Source: Syntrophaceae bacterium UBA2188 (GTDB taxonomy: Bacteria > Desulfobacterota > BSN033 > UBA1163). From it: DNA of 9,898 bases. The notes under the pieces were generated by a model. That model worked only from the letters and a program-made list of their open reading frames with translations. It was not told where the DNA came from and did not search any database. The stretch covers positions 1 to 9,898 of the forward strand of contig DCVM01000035.1 of NCBI GenBank assembly GCA_002327985.1, read 5' to 3'. The translations under genes and the position numbers were made by a program. Below are positions 1 through 5,429 of this stretch, piece after piece. The stretch's first letter is position 1. The number at the start of each line of letters is the position of its first letter.

Positions 1-175
1 ATACATTAAGGTTTAACGTTAAAGCATATTTAAAAAATAATAAAACTAAAAAATATAATATAATCAGATATCTATAAATTTTCTTTATTCCCCTTTTAGA
101 CTTGGCATCAGGTATGCAAAAATAAAAGGTGAGGCGAGTCAAAAACCTCAATAAAAAAGAAAGGGGGAACAGGCC
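1..175. other. AT-rich intergenic region at window start
   Basis: No coding frame is supported here. Positions 1-100 are very AT-rich with runs of A and T, and the later part holds the candidate sigma-54-type promoter (102-118) and a purine-rich ribosome binding site (gaaaggggg, about 159-167) ahead of the gene starting at 176. A weak hairpin could form in the leader between gagg (about 131-134) and cctc (about 146-149). Nothing else is recognisable. Confidence 0.6.
102..118 (+). promoter_or_regulatory. Candidate sigma-54 (-24/-12) promoter
   Basis: The sequence ttggcat-N5-atgca places GG at 104-105 and GC at 116-117 with exactly ten bases between them, the spacing required by RpoN holoenzyme. 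It matches the consensus TTGGCAC-N5-TTGCA at all but two positions. Transcription would start near 129 and run into the small membrane-protein gene at 176. The AT-rich upstream DNA would suit an activator or IHF site, but I see no clear enhancer-binding palindrome. This is a pattern match only. Confidence 0.4.
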
Positions 176-460
176 ATGTTAGAAAAAAGAAAAGCTTTAA
201 AGGTTGGGTTAATGGGAGCAGCGATGACTCTTCTTGCTACGCCAGCATTTGCGAGGTCAATCGAATTAAAAGGAGCAGGCACGGCCCTTTGGATCTTCTT
301 GATCATTGGTGCCATCATCGTTCTTCTCCAGTTGATTCCGGCTGCGATCCTCTTCTTCAGCTTCATCGGCACCGCCACCACAAGCGCTCTGAAAAAAGAG
401 AAGAAGGTGGAAGAGGAAGTGGTTCTCCCAGGTTCCGAGCCTGTGGCTGTGAAAAAGTAA
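176..460 (+). CDS. Small membrane protein with N-terminal signal sequence, unknown function
   Basis: The 94-residue product begins with a basic n-region (residues 1-9), a hydrophobic stretch and an ATPAFA-like cleavage motif near residue 26, so it is probably exported or inserted through Sec. After a short polar segment there is a strongly hydrophobic helix (about residues 37-66), then a charged tail rich in Lys and Glu (about 72-94). The predicted mature form is a single-pass membrane protein with a short charged C-terminus. The ATG at 176 is preceded by a gaaaggggg Shine-Dalgarno. A second small membrane-protein gene follows 91 bp downstream and a terminator follows that, so the two may be co-transcribed. 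I do not recognise the family and assign no function. Confidence 0.7.
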   Translation: MLEKRKALKVGLMGAAMTLLATPAFARSIELKGAGTALWIFLIIGAIIVLLQLIPAAILFFSFIGTATTSALKKEKKVEEEVVLPGSEPVAVKK

Positions 461-551
461 TGATGACAGAGATCGATAATTATGGTAAAAGGGTTCAAAT
501 AGGCTAACGGTTAAAACCAATATCTGTCATTGTGAATGAGAGGAGGGAGCG

Positions 552-773
552 ATGAATATCAAATTAAGTGCCGCAAACATTGTGAGTATCATTATTCTAA
601 TGTGCATCCTGGCAGCGATGGTATCGATTGCCATCATGCAGGTGGTTAGAACGGTCGAGGATATAGGCCCGAAAATTTATATCGTAGGCGGAGCTGTGGC
701 CGTGGTTGGGGCGATCATTCCTTTAATGTTAATCATTCTTGTTAGACATCTGAAGAAATACAGTCAAGATTGA
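552..773 (+). CDS. Small two-helix membrane protein, unknown function
   Basis: The 73-residue product has two hydrophobic segments, about residues 9-31 and 43-63, separated by a short polar stretch (RTVEDIGPK). It ends in a basic tail (RHLKKYSQD), suggesting a hairpin in the inner membrane with both ends cytoplasmic. A strong ribosome binding site (gaggaggga, 540-548) precedes the ATG. It lies between the first small membrane gene and a rho-independent terminator, consistent with a two-gene unit driven by the promoter near 102. No cysteines, histidine clusters or enzyme motifs are present, and I do not recognise the family. Confidence 0.65.
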   Translation: MNIKLSAANIVSIIILMCILAAMVSIAIMQVVRTVEDIGPKIYIVGGAVAVVGAIIPLMLIILVRHLKKYSQD

Positions 774-816
774 AAAATCTTGATCACCGATTGACACTTG
801 CCTATTCCCCATATAT

Positions 817-855
817 AAAAAGAGCAGGGTGAATCTCATCCCTACTCTTTTTTTT
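817..855 (+). terminator. Rho-independent terminator
   Basis: An inverted repeat pairs aaagag-c-aggg (818-829) with ccct-a-ctcttt (840-851), with one mismatch and a loop of about ten bases, followed by an uninterrupted T run to 855. It sits 44 bp after the stop of the second small membrane-protein gene. The A-rich left side means it could also work in the opposite direction, but no gene arrives from that side. Confidence 0.85.
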
Positions 856-937
856 ATTTATGATTGAAGATCACGTCATCGAATAAATGATGGATGGAAA
901 ACTCAAAGCTAAGCAAGACTAAAGGCAGGAGGCGATA

Positions 938-2038
938 ATGGGTGAAGACATCTATAAAAAACTTGCAGGACATTTGGCATCGTTGGGTATGGGTTATCCG
1001 GAGAAAGAAGAGCTTTTAGAGATTCTTAGAGATAACTTCACCCCTTTGGAAGCCGAAGTCGCCTTAGCCATCCCAACCAAAGTCATTCCTTTTGAGCCTG
1101 CTCCTGTTTCAGGGATTGTACCCCATCTCAGCATTTCGAGAGAAGAAGTGGAATCGATCCTATTAAATTTGGCCCAGCGGGGTCTTCTCTTTTCAAAAAA
1201 GATGGAGGACGGAAACAGGGGCTATGCTCTCCAGCAGTTTGGGTACGGTTTTCCTCAGACCTTTTTCTGGAGAGGGGTGAATACACCGAATGCGAAAAAG
1301 ATGGCTGAATTGGTTGCCAAATATTCTGGGAAAGAACAACTGAAAGAGGCCTATGGAAACACCAAAACAAAAGCCTTCCGTTACCTCCCTGCCACTCCGT
1401 CTTTTGAGCCGGAAAGCCATGCGGTATTCCCTTTTGAGATGATGGAAGAGGTGATCAAAAAGGTTAAAGTGATCGCCTTAGCCCATTGCCCATGCCGGGT
1501 GACTGCTCAATTGATCGGGAAGAAAAAATGCGATCATCCTCTTGAAAATTGTATCAAATATGATGAACTCGCAGAATATCTGATCGAGCAAGGGATCGGG
1601 AAAGAGATCACCAAAAAAGAGGCCCTGGAGGTGATCCGAAAATCTGAGGAGGCAGGTCTCGTTCACATGGTTGACAATGCGAGGGAGGGCATCAAACACA
1701 CCTGCAATTGCTGCGGTTGCTGTTGCTGGTCCGTAGGAACGATAAGAAGAAAAAAAATTCCAAGGGATGTCCTGATGGCCACTTACTTTCTCCGGGAAAC
1801 GGATCTCGAGAAATGCACGGGTTGTGGGCATTGTGTCGACATCTGTCCTGTCCAGGTCATCCATATGGAAGGCGATTTTCCCGTCATTGATAAGGATTGG
1901 TGCATCGGCTGCGGGGTGTGTGCTGTGCCCTGTCCTGTTGGAGCGGTCAAATTGGTGAGAAAGTCGGACGCCCTTCCTCCAAGGGACTTTAAAGAATTGC
2001 ATCAGGAGATTCTGAGAGAACGAAAACCAGCATCATAA
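938..2038 (+). CDS. 4Fe-4S ferredoxin-domain protein with Cys-rich CxCCxCCC segment
   Basis: The 366-residue product is a probable cytoplasmic iron-sulfur electron carrier. The N-terminal half (about 1-110) is helical and looks like a winged-helix module. The middle carries HCPC (184-186) and two further cysteines (198, 205), then a dense cluster CNCCGCCC (256-263). The C-terminus has two classical ferredoxin motifs: Cys293/296/299/303-Pro and Cys322/325/328/332-Pro. That is enough ligands for two 4Fe-4S clusters plus at least one further metal site. Proteins of this layout are, to my knowledge, typical of anaerobic Desulfobacterota, where they accompany redox or acyl-CoA metabolism; the partner here is unknown. 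An aggagg ribosome binding site fixes the ATG at 938. The TAA stop (2036-2038) lies inside the outermost attC core, so the cassette array begins exactly at the end of this gene. Confidence 0.88.
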   Translation: MGEDIYKKLAGHLASLGMGYPEKEELLEILRDNFTPLEAEVALAIPTKVIPFEPAPVSGIVPHLSISREEVESILLNLAQRGLLFSKKMEDGNRGYALQQFGYGFPQTFFWRGVNTPNAKKMAELVAKYSGKEQLKEAYGNTKTKAFRYLPATPSFEPESHAVFPFEMMEEVIKKVKVIALAHCPCRVTAQLIGKKKCDHPLENCIKYDELAEYLIEQGIGKEITKKEALEVIRKSEEAGLVHMVDNAREGIKHTCNCCGCCCWSVGTIRRKKIPRDVLMATYFLRETDLEKCTGCGHCVDICPVQVIHMEGDFPVIDKDWCIGCGVCAVPCPVGAVKLVRKSDALPPRDFKELHQEILRERKPAS

Positions 2039-2089
2039 CGACCGAGTTTAGCCGGAGTGTAAGTGATCGGCTCCAACAAGCTGTTCGGC
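2033..2089 (-). other. attC: attC site 1 (distal array boundary)
   Basis: On the cassette strand the site starts ggccgaac (R'', after mazF) and ends at a degenerate core, gttatga. The inner arms agccg and cggct pair across a loop of about 18 bases. The right core departs from GTTRRRY because its outer six bases are chromosomal, the stop codon of the 4Fe-4S gene. That is expected for the last site of an array, where the final half-core comes from the recipient. Confidence 0.75.
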
Positions 2090-2091
2090 CT

Positions 2092-2427
2092 TCAATAGAT
2101 ACAGGCATCAAGTATTGACAGGACTTCATCAAGCAGGTCATCCGAAGCCTTTCCGATGGGTTTGGCCTGACGTGCACGGTAATCGATGGACTTGACCTGT
2201 TCGACCATCACAAATCCCTTCACATCCGGGTTCTCGGTAACCGCCACGTGAAAAGGATAACCTCGATCGGTGGTGGTCAGGGGACAGACCATGGCAAGAC
2301 CGGTTTGCTCGTTGAATAAGGTGTTGCTTATGACGAGGGCAGGACGACGCCCCTTTTGCTCATGACCGGACTGGGGGTCAAAGGTAACCGCAATGAAGTC
2401 CCCCTTTTTCGGAACGTACGCTTTCAC
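2092..2427 (-). CDS. mazF: MazF/PemK-family endoribonuclease toxin
   Basis: The 111-residue protein has the PemK/MazF fold signature: P-x-x-GD at 6-10, the loop GHEQKGRRPALVIS (21-34) with the catalytic-type Arg27/Arg28, and LTTTDRGYPFHV (50-61) carrying the conserved Thr. It should cleave single-stranded mRNA at short sequence motifs and so arrest translation when not bound by MazE. The start is a GTG (2425-2427) directly abutting the mazE stop codon, with agagagg inside the end of mazE as ribosome binding site, so the pair is translationally coupled. The TGA stop is two bases from the attC 1 core. Length matches the family, and nothing suggests inactivation. Confidence 0.93.
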   Translation of the reverse strand: MKAYVPKKGDFIAVTFDPQSGHEQKGRRPALVISNTLFNEQTGLAMVCPLTTTDRGYPFHVAVTENPDVKGFVMVEQVKSIDYRARQAKPIGKASDDLLDEVLSILDACIY

Positions 2428-2676
2428 TTACCAAACCTCTCTGCCCACCGGCTCGCCCCAATCCACTTCTTCGGTCTTGTAGTTTTTGGGGATGCGTGAT
2501 ACTAGTTCTTGCAGGTTTCGCTTCCCGCGAATGCGTTTCGCTGGCGCTATAACAATCAGGCCGTCCCGCACGGTAATGTCGACGTCGTCACCCACCGAAA
2601 TATGCGCGTCTTCGAGCAACCGCTTCGCAAGGCGTAACCCCTGGCTGTTTCCCCACTTTTGGATTTTCGTCACCAT
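2428..2676 (-). CDS. mazE: MazE-family AbrB/SpoVT antitoxin
   Basis: The 82-residue protein begins MVTKIQKWGNSQGLRL, the hallmark of the swapped-hairpin AbrB/MazE DNA-binding domain (1-47). An acidic, tryptophan-bearing C-terminal tail follows (YKTEEVDWGEPVGREVW), of the type that wraps around MazF. I chose the ATG at 2676 rather than an upstream in-frame start because ggaggtg sits eight bases before it and an almost ideal promoter (2702-2730) covers the alternative. MazE neutralises MazF and normally autorepresses the operon. A palindrome ggatatcc (2692-2699) next to the -10 box is a candidate operator. The ATG-proximal order antitoxin-toxin is standard. Confidence 0.92.
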   Translation of the reverse strand: MVTKIQKWGNSQGLRLAKRLLEDAHISVGDDVDITVRDGLIVIAPAKRIRGKRNLQELVSRIPKNYKTEEVDWGEPVGREVW

Positions 2677-2691
2677 CTTGACACCTCCTAT

Positions 2692-2699
2692 GGATATCC
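2692..2699. promoter_or_regulatory. Candidate MazE operator palindrome
   Basis: The perfect 8-bp palindrome ggatatcc overlaps the predicted transcription start of mazEF, a position where a bound AbrB-type antitoxin would block initiation. It is short and unique in the promoter, so chance is a real alternative. Confidence 0.35.
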
Positions 2700-2701
2700 T
2701 A

Positions 2702-2730
2702 AGTATAGCCAATGGGGTACGGTCTGTCAA
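2702..2730 (-). promoter_or_regulatory. Cassette-borne sigma-70 promoter of mazEF
   Basis: On the - strand, TTGACA (2725-2730) is followed after exactly 17 bases by TATACT (2702-2707), a near-consensus housekeeping promoter. The transcript would start near 2695, about 20 bases before the mazE ATG. It lies wholly within the cassette, between attC 2 and mazE, so this unit does not need the array promoter. Confidence 0.85.
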
Positions 2731-2741
2731 GTCCGTGTGAG

Positions 2742-2799
2742 GCCTAACGACCAGAATCAGCGGTGGATATCACCCATCCGCTGGATTCGTTTGTTAGAC
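2742..2799 (-). other. attC: attC site 2
   Basis: A 58-bp site with gcctaac (2742-2748) and gttagac (2793-2799) at its ends. The inner arms agcggtgg and ccatccgct pair with one unpaired base, the extrahelical type of feature that sets strand choice by the integrase. The arms are nearly identical to those of sites 7 and 10. Confidence 0.92.
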
Positions 2800-2951
2800 T
2801 CTCGGTCTTCCTCTTAAAGGCAATAATCAAGCCAGACCCCCCAATCTGTTTACAATATATCGGCGGCCCATAGGTAGGCATCAGTGGCGGCTATCAGCCA
2901 ATCCCTAACCTTATAAGTGTTTGGCAGTTCTTCCCCTCCCGAATCATTCAT
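2744..2951 (-). pseudogene. Possible frameshifted small ORF behind the MqsA-like gene
   Basis: An ATG at 2951 overlaps the stop of the preceding antitoxin gene (ATGA) and opens a 33-codon frame with a plausible amphipathic segment (DWLIAATDAYLWAADIL), ending at TAA 2850-2852. Just before that stop, a one-base shift continues into a frame reading YCKQIGGSGLIIAFKRKTES. That frame stays open into attC 2 and stops at TAG 2744-2746. The join suggests a roughly 60-70-residue protein broken by one extra base. ATGA coupling and continuity of plausible sequence support it. I do not recognise the product, and random open frame remains possible. This would otherwise be a 148-bp non-coding gap inside the cassette. 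Confidence 0.3.
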
Positions 2952-3157
2952 GTGTATTCGTAAACCGGGGTCTCGATCACTTTCGTTGGCTTCCTCCCCC
3001 CCTTGATCAAAGAATGGATATGTTCCACTGTTTCAGGGGAAAAGAATTGCTCTCCGGTCTCCTGGCACACACGGGCTGGCACGTGCTCAATGATATAAAA
3101 TTGCCCCCCGTGCTCCAAAATATATGTAACTTCCGTCTCAATCATTGTTTCCTTCAT
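2948..3157 (-). CDS. MqsA/YgiT-like antitoxin lacking the N-terminal zinc motif
   Basis: The 69-residue protein matches the short YgiT/MqsA-type domain: TYILEHGGQFYIIEHVPARVC followed by ETGEQFFSPETVE and a basic ETPVY tail. Family members usually start with a CxxC zinc knuckle. Here only Cys31 is present, so the metal-binding half seems lost or never existed in this subgroup. An in-frame upstream extension exists but overlaps the toxin gene. The ATG at 3157 follows a gaggtggtgag ribosome binding site and leaves a 10-bp gap to the toxin stop, so I prefer it. It should bind and neutralise the DUF4258 toxin encoded just upstream. Confidence 0.78.
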   Translation of the reverse strand: MKETMIETEVTYILEHGGQFYIIEHVPARVCQETGEQFFSPETVEHIHSLIKGGRKPTKVIETPVYEYT

Positions 3158-3167
3158 ACTCACCACC

Positions 3168-3488
3168 TCACTGATTCTTTTTCCTGATCCTGAAATCGAC
3201 CCACACATCCGGATCTGGCTCATAGAGTGTAACGACCTTGATCACCGGACGACTGGGATAACTGCATTGCAGATGTAATGGCCGTCCAGTCTTTGTAAAC
3301 CCCAGAATCAGGCAACTTGGACCATACTTGTCGTCAGGGCAATCTTCTACCATTTCAATTCCACCCGATATTGCTCCCTCAACTTCTGCAATGCTAATGT
3401 CACGGACGATGCTTTGGTCAACAGCATGTTTGGAGAACTCATATTCCCGCCGAAGTATTTTGGCCTGAATTTCCTCAAGCATACCCAT
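3168..3488 (-). CDS. DUF4258-family toxin candidate
   Basis: The 106-residue protein has the DUF4258 pattern: an early S-K-H-A motif (19-22), a central strand region with YGPSCLILG (55-63), and the C-terminal LYEPDPDVWVDFR (89-100). The family is related in fold to RelE/MqsR-type ribonucleases, so the likely role is mRNA or ribosome-associated RNA cleavage. That activity is inferred from the family and from pairing with the adjacent MqsA/YgiT-like gene in toxin-first order, which is the MqsRA arrangement. Two ATGs (3488 and 3482) are possible. The -10 box ends seven bases before the first, so the message may be leaderless. No damage is visible. Confidence 0.8.
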   Translation of the reverse strand: MGMLEEIQAKILRREYEFSKHAVDQSIVRDISIAEVEGAISGGIEMVEDCPDDKYGPSCLILGFTKTGRPLHLQCSYPSRPVIKVVTLYEPDPDVWVDFRIRKKNQ

Positions 3489-3494
3489 AATTTA

Positions 3495-3523
3495 ATTATA
3501 TTTCATCTTCCTTTCCTATTCAA
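3495..3523 (-). promoter_or_regulatory. Cassette-borne sigma-70 promoter of the DUF4258/MqsA pair
   Basis: On the - strand, TTGAAT (3518-3523) and a perfect TATAAT (3495-3500) are separated by 17 bases. The expected start point falls at or next to the A of the ATG at 3488, implying a leaderless or nearly leaderless toxin mRNA. The whole promoter lies between attC 3 and the gene. Confidence 0.7.
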
Positions 3524-3531
3524 TCTCTCCC

Positions 3532-3615
3532 GCCTAACGCTCGGCGCTGAGTGGCGGGCATTCACTCTAAAAAGAGGCAGGGCTATTCACGCTCGCCTCG
3601 ACCCACTTGTTCGGC
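3532..3615 (-). other. attC: attC site 3
   Basis: An 84-bp site bounded by gcctaac (3532-3538) and gttcggc (3609-3615). The arms gagtgg-c-gggc and gctcgcctcgacccact pair imperfectly around a central loop that contains its own short stems. It separates the DUF4258/MqsA cassette from the RraB-like cassette. Confidence 0.85.
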
Positions 3616-3627
3616 GGTAACTCATTT

Positions 3628-3975
3628 TCAGATCGATGTGCCCCAACCATCGAATTCACTCTGATTGTCTTTGGCTAGTCGTGCGAGTTCTTCTGTCTGG
3701 CCAGGATCCACGATCTCTGCCACTGATGCTTCGATGTGAACCTCGACATTCCAAACGCCACCGTCTTCCGTTCGGTCGAGTTCGACATGTAACCAACCAC
3801 GTTCCCGAAGAGCGTTCGCGAGCCGGTGAGCGGCAAGTTCGCCGTCTGCCCAAAAATGGAGATCAATAGGCCGCTTGGCCGCAAGGTCAGCACCTTTGCT
3901 TTCAATCAGATTGCAGAGTTCTCGATTTCGGGAGAAATGACCGGCAATCACATCCTTGAGATCTGGCTCTTTCAT
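3628..3975 (-). CDS. RraB-like (ribonuclease E inhibitor B domain) protein
   Basis: The 115-residue protein matches the RraB fold: a helix start, the strand DLHFWADGELAAHRLANALRERGW is its core (about 38-61), then VWNVEVHIEASVAEIVDPGQ (74-93), and the diagnostic C-terminal EFDGWGT (107-113). RraB of enterobacteria binds the degradosome scaffold of RNase E and modulates mRNA decay. Distant homologues like this one usually have no proven target. It is cytoplasmic, with no signal peptide. A strong aaggag ribosome binding site nine bases ahead supports the ATG at 3975. The leader back to attC 4 is only about 25 bp with no promoter, so expression should depend on upstream transcription. Base composition is visibly more GC-rich than the neighbouring cassettes. 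Confidence 0.82.
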   Translation of the reverse strand: MKEPDLKDVIAGHFSRNRELCNLIESKGADLAAKRPIDLHFWADGELAAHRLANALRERGWLHVELDRTEDGGVWNVEVHIEASVAEIVDPGQTEELARLAKDNQSEFDGWGTSI

Positions 3976-4000
3976 ACGAATCCGCTCCTTATGTCATATC

Positions 4001-4090
4001 GCCGAACGATAGAAATAAGGCGCGGTGGCAACCAGCCCTCGCAAAAATCCCAGAGGCTTATTCCCCGTCGCCTTCATTGACTTGTTCGCT
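4001..4090 (-). other. attC: attC site 4
   Basis: A 90-bp site, the longest here, bounded by gccgaac (4001-4007) and gttcgct (4084-4090). Inner arms (aataaggcgcggtgg and ccccgtcgccttcatt) pair with several bulges around a roughly 35-base loop. Confidence 0.82.
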
Positions 4091-4092
4091 GG

Positions 4093-4542
4093 TTATTTGA
4101 TCTTCTTTGCCGTTCTTTGTTTCTCGTCATATTCCCAAACCTCAACATCCTTTGGGATGAGGTGAGGGTTCGTCCGGATGTAGTATTCTCCAAGGGTTTC
4201 GTTTCTTTTTTGACTGAAATCCCTGAGAACAAAGAGAATCTTCCGGTAGCCCGACGGAGCCGCATGGAAGAAAAACATAGCTTGGTTCCAAGCGGTCATT
4301 TTTGCACTTGGAACATTTCCTCCTTCGGTCCATGTGTGGGCCTTGCATTCAACTACGACTTTTTTCTCTTCATCTCCAAGGTCGAAGTTGTGTGACTTCC
4401 GTCCATTGATGCCGATTTCAACCGCTATACTGGGGGACAAGTGCAAGCCCTGTTGAGCAAAGAAAACCTGAACCTTGACCTCGAAATCACGACCGGCCTG
4501 GGTGTTGCTTTCCGTCCCCTTGCGTTGGAATGGTTTATCCAT
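4093..4542 (-). CDS. PD-(D/E)XK nuclease-like protein
   Basis: The 149-residue protein has the order of elements expected of a PD-(D/E)XK nuclease: an N-terminal helix with a conserved-looking Glu (GRDFEVKVQVFFAQQG, Glu21), an Asp at the end of a strand (HNFDLG, Asp54), and VVVECKAHTW with Glu65-x-Lys67. A later helix holds a Gln (WNQA, Gln87). The core is followed by a strand-rich region (KILFVLRDFS) and a basic tail. It could be a minimal DNA endonuclease, for example a restriction or anti-phage effector. No methylase, helicase or recognition domain accompanies it in the cassette. The ATG at 4542 is 13 bp from attC 5, and no promoter is visible. Family membership is by motif only. Confidence 0.68.
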   Translation of the reverse strand: MDKPFQRKGTESNTQAGRDFEVKVQVFFAQQGLHLSPSIAVEIGINGRKSHNFDLGDEEKKVVVECKAHTWTEGGNVPSAKMTAWNQAMFFFHAAPSGYRKILFVLRDFSQKRNETLGEYYIRTNPHLIPKDVEVWEYDEKQRTAKKIK

Positions 4543-4555
4543 ACTTCATCTCTTC

Positions 4556-4613
4556 AGCGAACGACAGCATCGGTGTACCCTTTCAATCGTCGCCTCTAAG
4601 AATGTCGTTCGCT
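4556..4613 (-). other. attC: attC site 5
   Basis: A 58-bp site with perfect 11-bp terminal complementarity: agcgaacgaca (4556-4566) against tgtcgttcgct (4603-4613). The inner arms pair poorly compared with the other sites, so it may be a weak recombination substrate. Its outer base overlaps the hicA stop codon. Confidence 0.78.
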
Positions 4614-4837
4614 TAAAGTACTTCTTGGAGTTCGTCCCGGGAGAGGTCACAGTCTCGGAGGATTTGAGCAAAAAGTCCGCGCCCAATCGTCTCACCTTGG
4701 TGCACGGGTATAACTGTGCTCCGCCCATCTGGATGGCGCAAGAAATGGTGACTGCCCCTTGTACGAATAACTTCAAAACCAAGTTTCCGAAGGGCTTTGA
4801 TAAGTTGGGAACCGGTGACTGAAGGAAATGTACTCAT
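4613..4837 (-). CDS. hicA: HicA-family mRNA interferase toxin
   Basis: The 74-residue protein is a textbook HicA: a helix with SGxxLIKALRKLGF-like sequence (residues 8-21), then RTRGSHHFLRHPDG (25-38) in which the His of GSHH is the catalytic residue, and a C-terminal HQGETIGRGLFAQILRDCDLS with a helix. HicA adopts a double-stranded RNA-binding fold and cleaves mRNA independently of the ribosome. Its ATG overlaps the hicB stop by ATGA, so translation is coupled to the antitoxin. The TAA stop lies at the outer edge of attC 5. All key residues are present, so the toxin looks functional. Confidence 0.93.
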   Translation of the reverse strand: MSTFPSVTGSQLIKALRKLGFEVIRTRGSHHFLRHPDGRSTVIPVHQGETIGRGLFAQILRDCDLSRDELQEVL

Positions 4838-5043
4838 GAAGAGACCGCAACACGCTGAATGCCAATGAATTCATTGGCTACGGGTTCCTCAACTTCAAGA
4901 CAAAGCTTGATAGCCTCTTTCACCCGCTTCATTAACACATCAAGGGATTTGGCTTGTGTGTGGCATCCTCGCAAAGCGGGGACGGATGCGACAAAATAAC
5001 CGTCTTCATCCTTTTCGATCACGACATTGAATTCCCTGGTCAT
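4834..5043 (-). CDS. hicB: HicB-family antitoxin
   Basis: The 69-residue protein starts with the degenerate RNase-H-like HicB fold: FNVVIEKDEDGYFVASVPALRGCHTQAKSLDVLMKRVKEAI. It ends with a short tail and no obvious HTH or ribbon-helix-helix, so it is a minimal HicB. It should bind HicA directly. Autoregulation would need a DNA-binding partner or the HicA-HicB complex. I chose the ATG at 5043 because ggagg lies about eight bases upstream; a possible upstream ATG at 5058 overlaps that ribosome binding site. The antitoxin-first order and ATGA overlap with hicA are seen in many HicBA loci. Confidence 0.92.
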   Translation of the reverse strand: MTREFNVVIEKDEDGYFVASVPALRGCHTQAKSLDVLMKRVKEAIKLCLEVEEPVANEFIGIQRVAVSS

Positions 5044-5062
5044 CGTTGAATCCTCCATAGCA

Positions 5063-5072
5063 ATTATATCAT
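5063..5072 (-). promoter_or_regulatory. Extended -10 promoter element for hicBA
   Basis: The - strand reads TGATATAAT, an extended -10 box (TATAAT at 5063-5068) with no good -35 at 17 bases. It is about 20 bp before the hicB ATG. An imperfect inverted repeat (tctcccat ... atggagga) flanks the box and could be an operator. The 60-bp leader between attC 6 and hicB has room for this control. Confidence 0.6.
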
Positions 5073-5103
5073 GGGAGACTAATCATTTCATTTTCTTTTT
5101 CAG

Positions 5104-5161
5104 AGCGAACGATTAAACTAACGGGCGGCTATTCGCCGTCCCGTTGAATGACTTGTTAGAT
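5104..5161 (-). other. attC: attC site 6
   Basis: A 58-bp site bounded by agcgaac (5104-5110) and gttagat (5155-5161). The arms aacgggcggc (5121-5130) and gccgtcccgtt (5135-5145) pair perfectly except for one extrahelical base. Spacers of about nine bases sit symmetrically outside the arms. This is the cleanest hairpin in the array. Confidence 0.93.
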
Positions 5162-5429
5162 GCTTCTTTATTATTCTTGATTTCAGAGGGTATTTTTGAG
5201 GATTTTCGAGGTTGTCAATTTCTAAATCAACATCCAATTCGGGCCAATATAAATGATAACCATGAAGCAACTGAACATTTTGTATGGAACTTAAAGTTTG
5301 ATCCTTAAAATAAGGATAATCCTTATAACTCAGAAAGTATTCCTTTTCTTTTGCAAAAATCCATATGCCAAAAGGGGTTATATTTTCAACGCTTACCGAA
5401 ATGTCTTTGCCACGCTTCAATAATTTCAT
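5118..5429 (-). CDS. DUF2442 domain protein
   Basis: The 103-residue protein carries a DUF2442-type core: SVSVENITPFGIWIFAKEKEYFLSYKDYPYF followed by VQLLHGYHLYWPELDVDLEIDNL. The last ~20 residues are read from the attC and are probably not part of the fold. I prefer the ATG at 5427-5429, which has ggagg seven to eight bases upstream, over the upstream TTG. The gene overlaps the end of the DUF4160 gene by 44 bp. DUF4160 and DUF2442 genes recur side by side in bacterial genomes and are suspected TA or small regulatory pairs, but no activity is established to my knowledge. No catalytic motif is evident. Confidence 0.8.
   Translation of the reverse strand: MKLLKRGKDISVSVENITPFGIWIFAKEKEYFLSYKDYPYFKDQTLSSIQNVQLLHGYHLYWPELDVDLEIDNLENPQKYPLKSRIIKKHLTSHSTGRRIAAR

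Noticed and set aside
1478..2002. Long open frame antisense to the 4Fe-4S gene (174 codons, - strand)
   Set aside because: It is fully opposite a gene with strong Cys motifs, has no ribosome binding site, and its sequence is a by-product of the codon usage of the sense gene.
2428..2730. Longer MazE start at 2730
   Set aside because: The extension would cover the consensus promoter and operator, and the family begins at the MVTKIQKWGNSQ-like sequence.
2905..2924. ccctaac ... gtttggc looks like a miniature attC
   Set aside because: Neither end fits RYYYAAC/GTTRRRY exactly, no arms lie between, and it falls inside a candidate small coding frame; probably chance.
4834..5058. Longer HicB start (MEDSTMTREF) at 5058
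   Set aside because: That ATG overlaps the Shine-Dalgarno used by the ATG at 5043 and lies about five bases from the -10 box; the shorter form matches the family.
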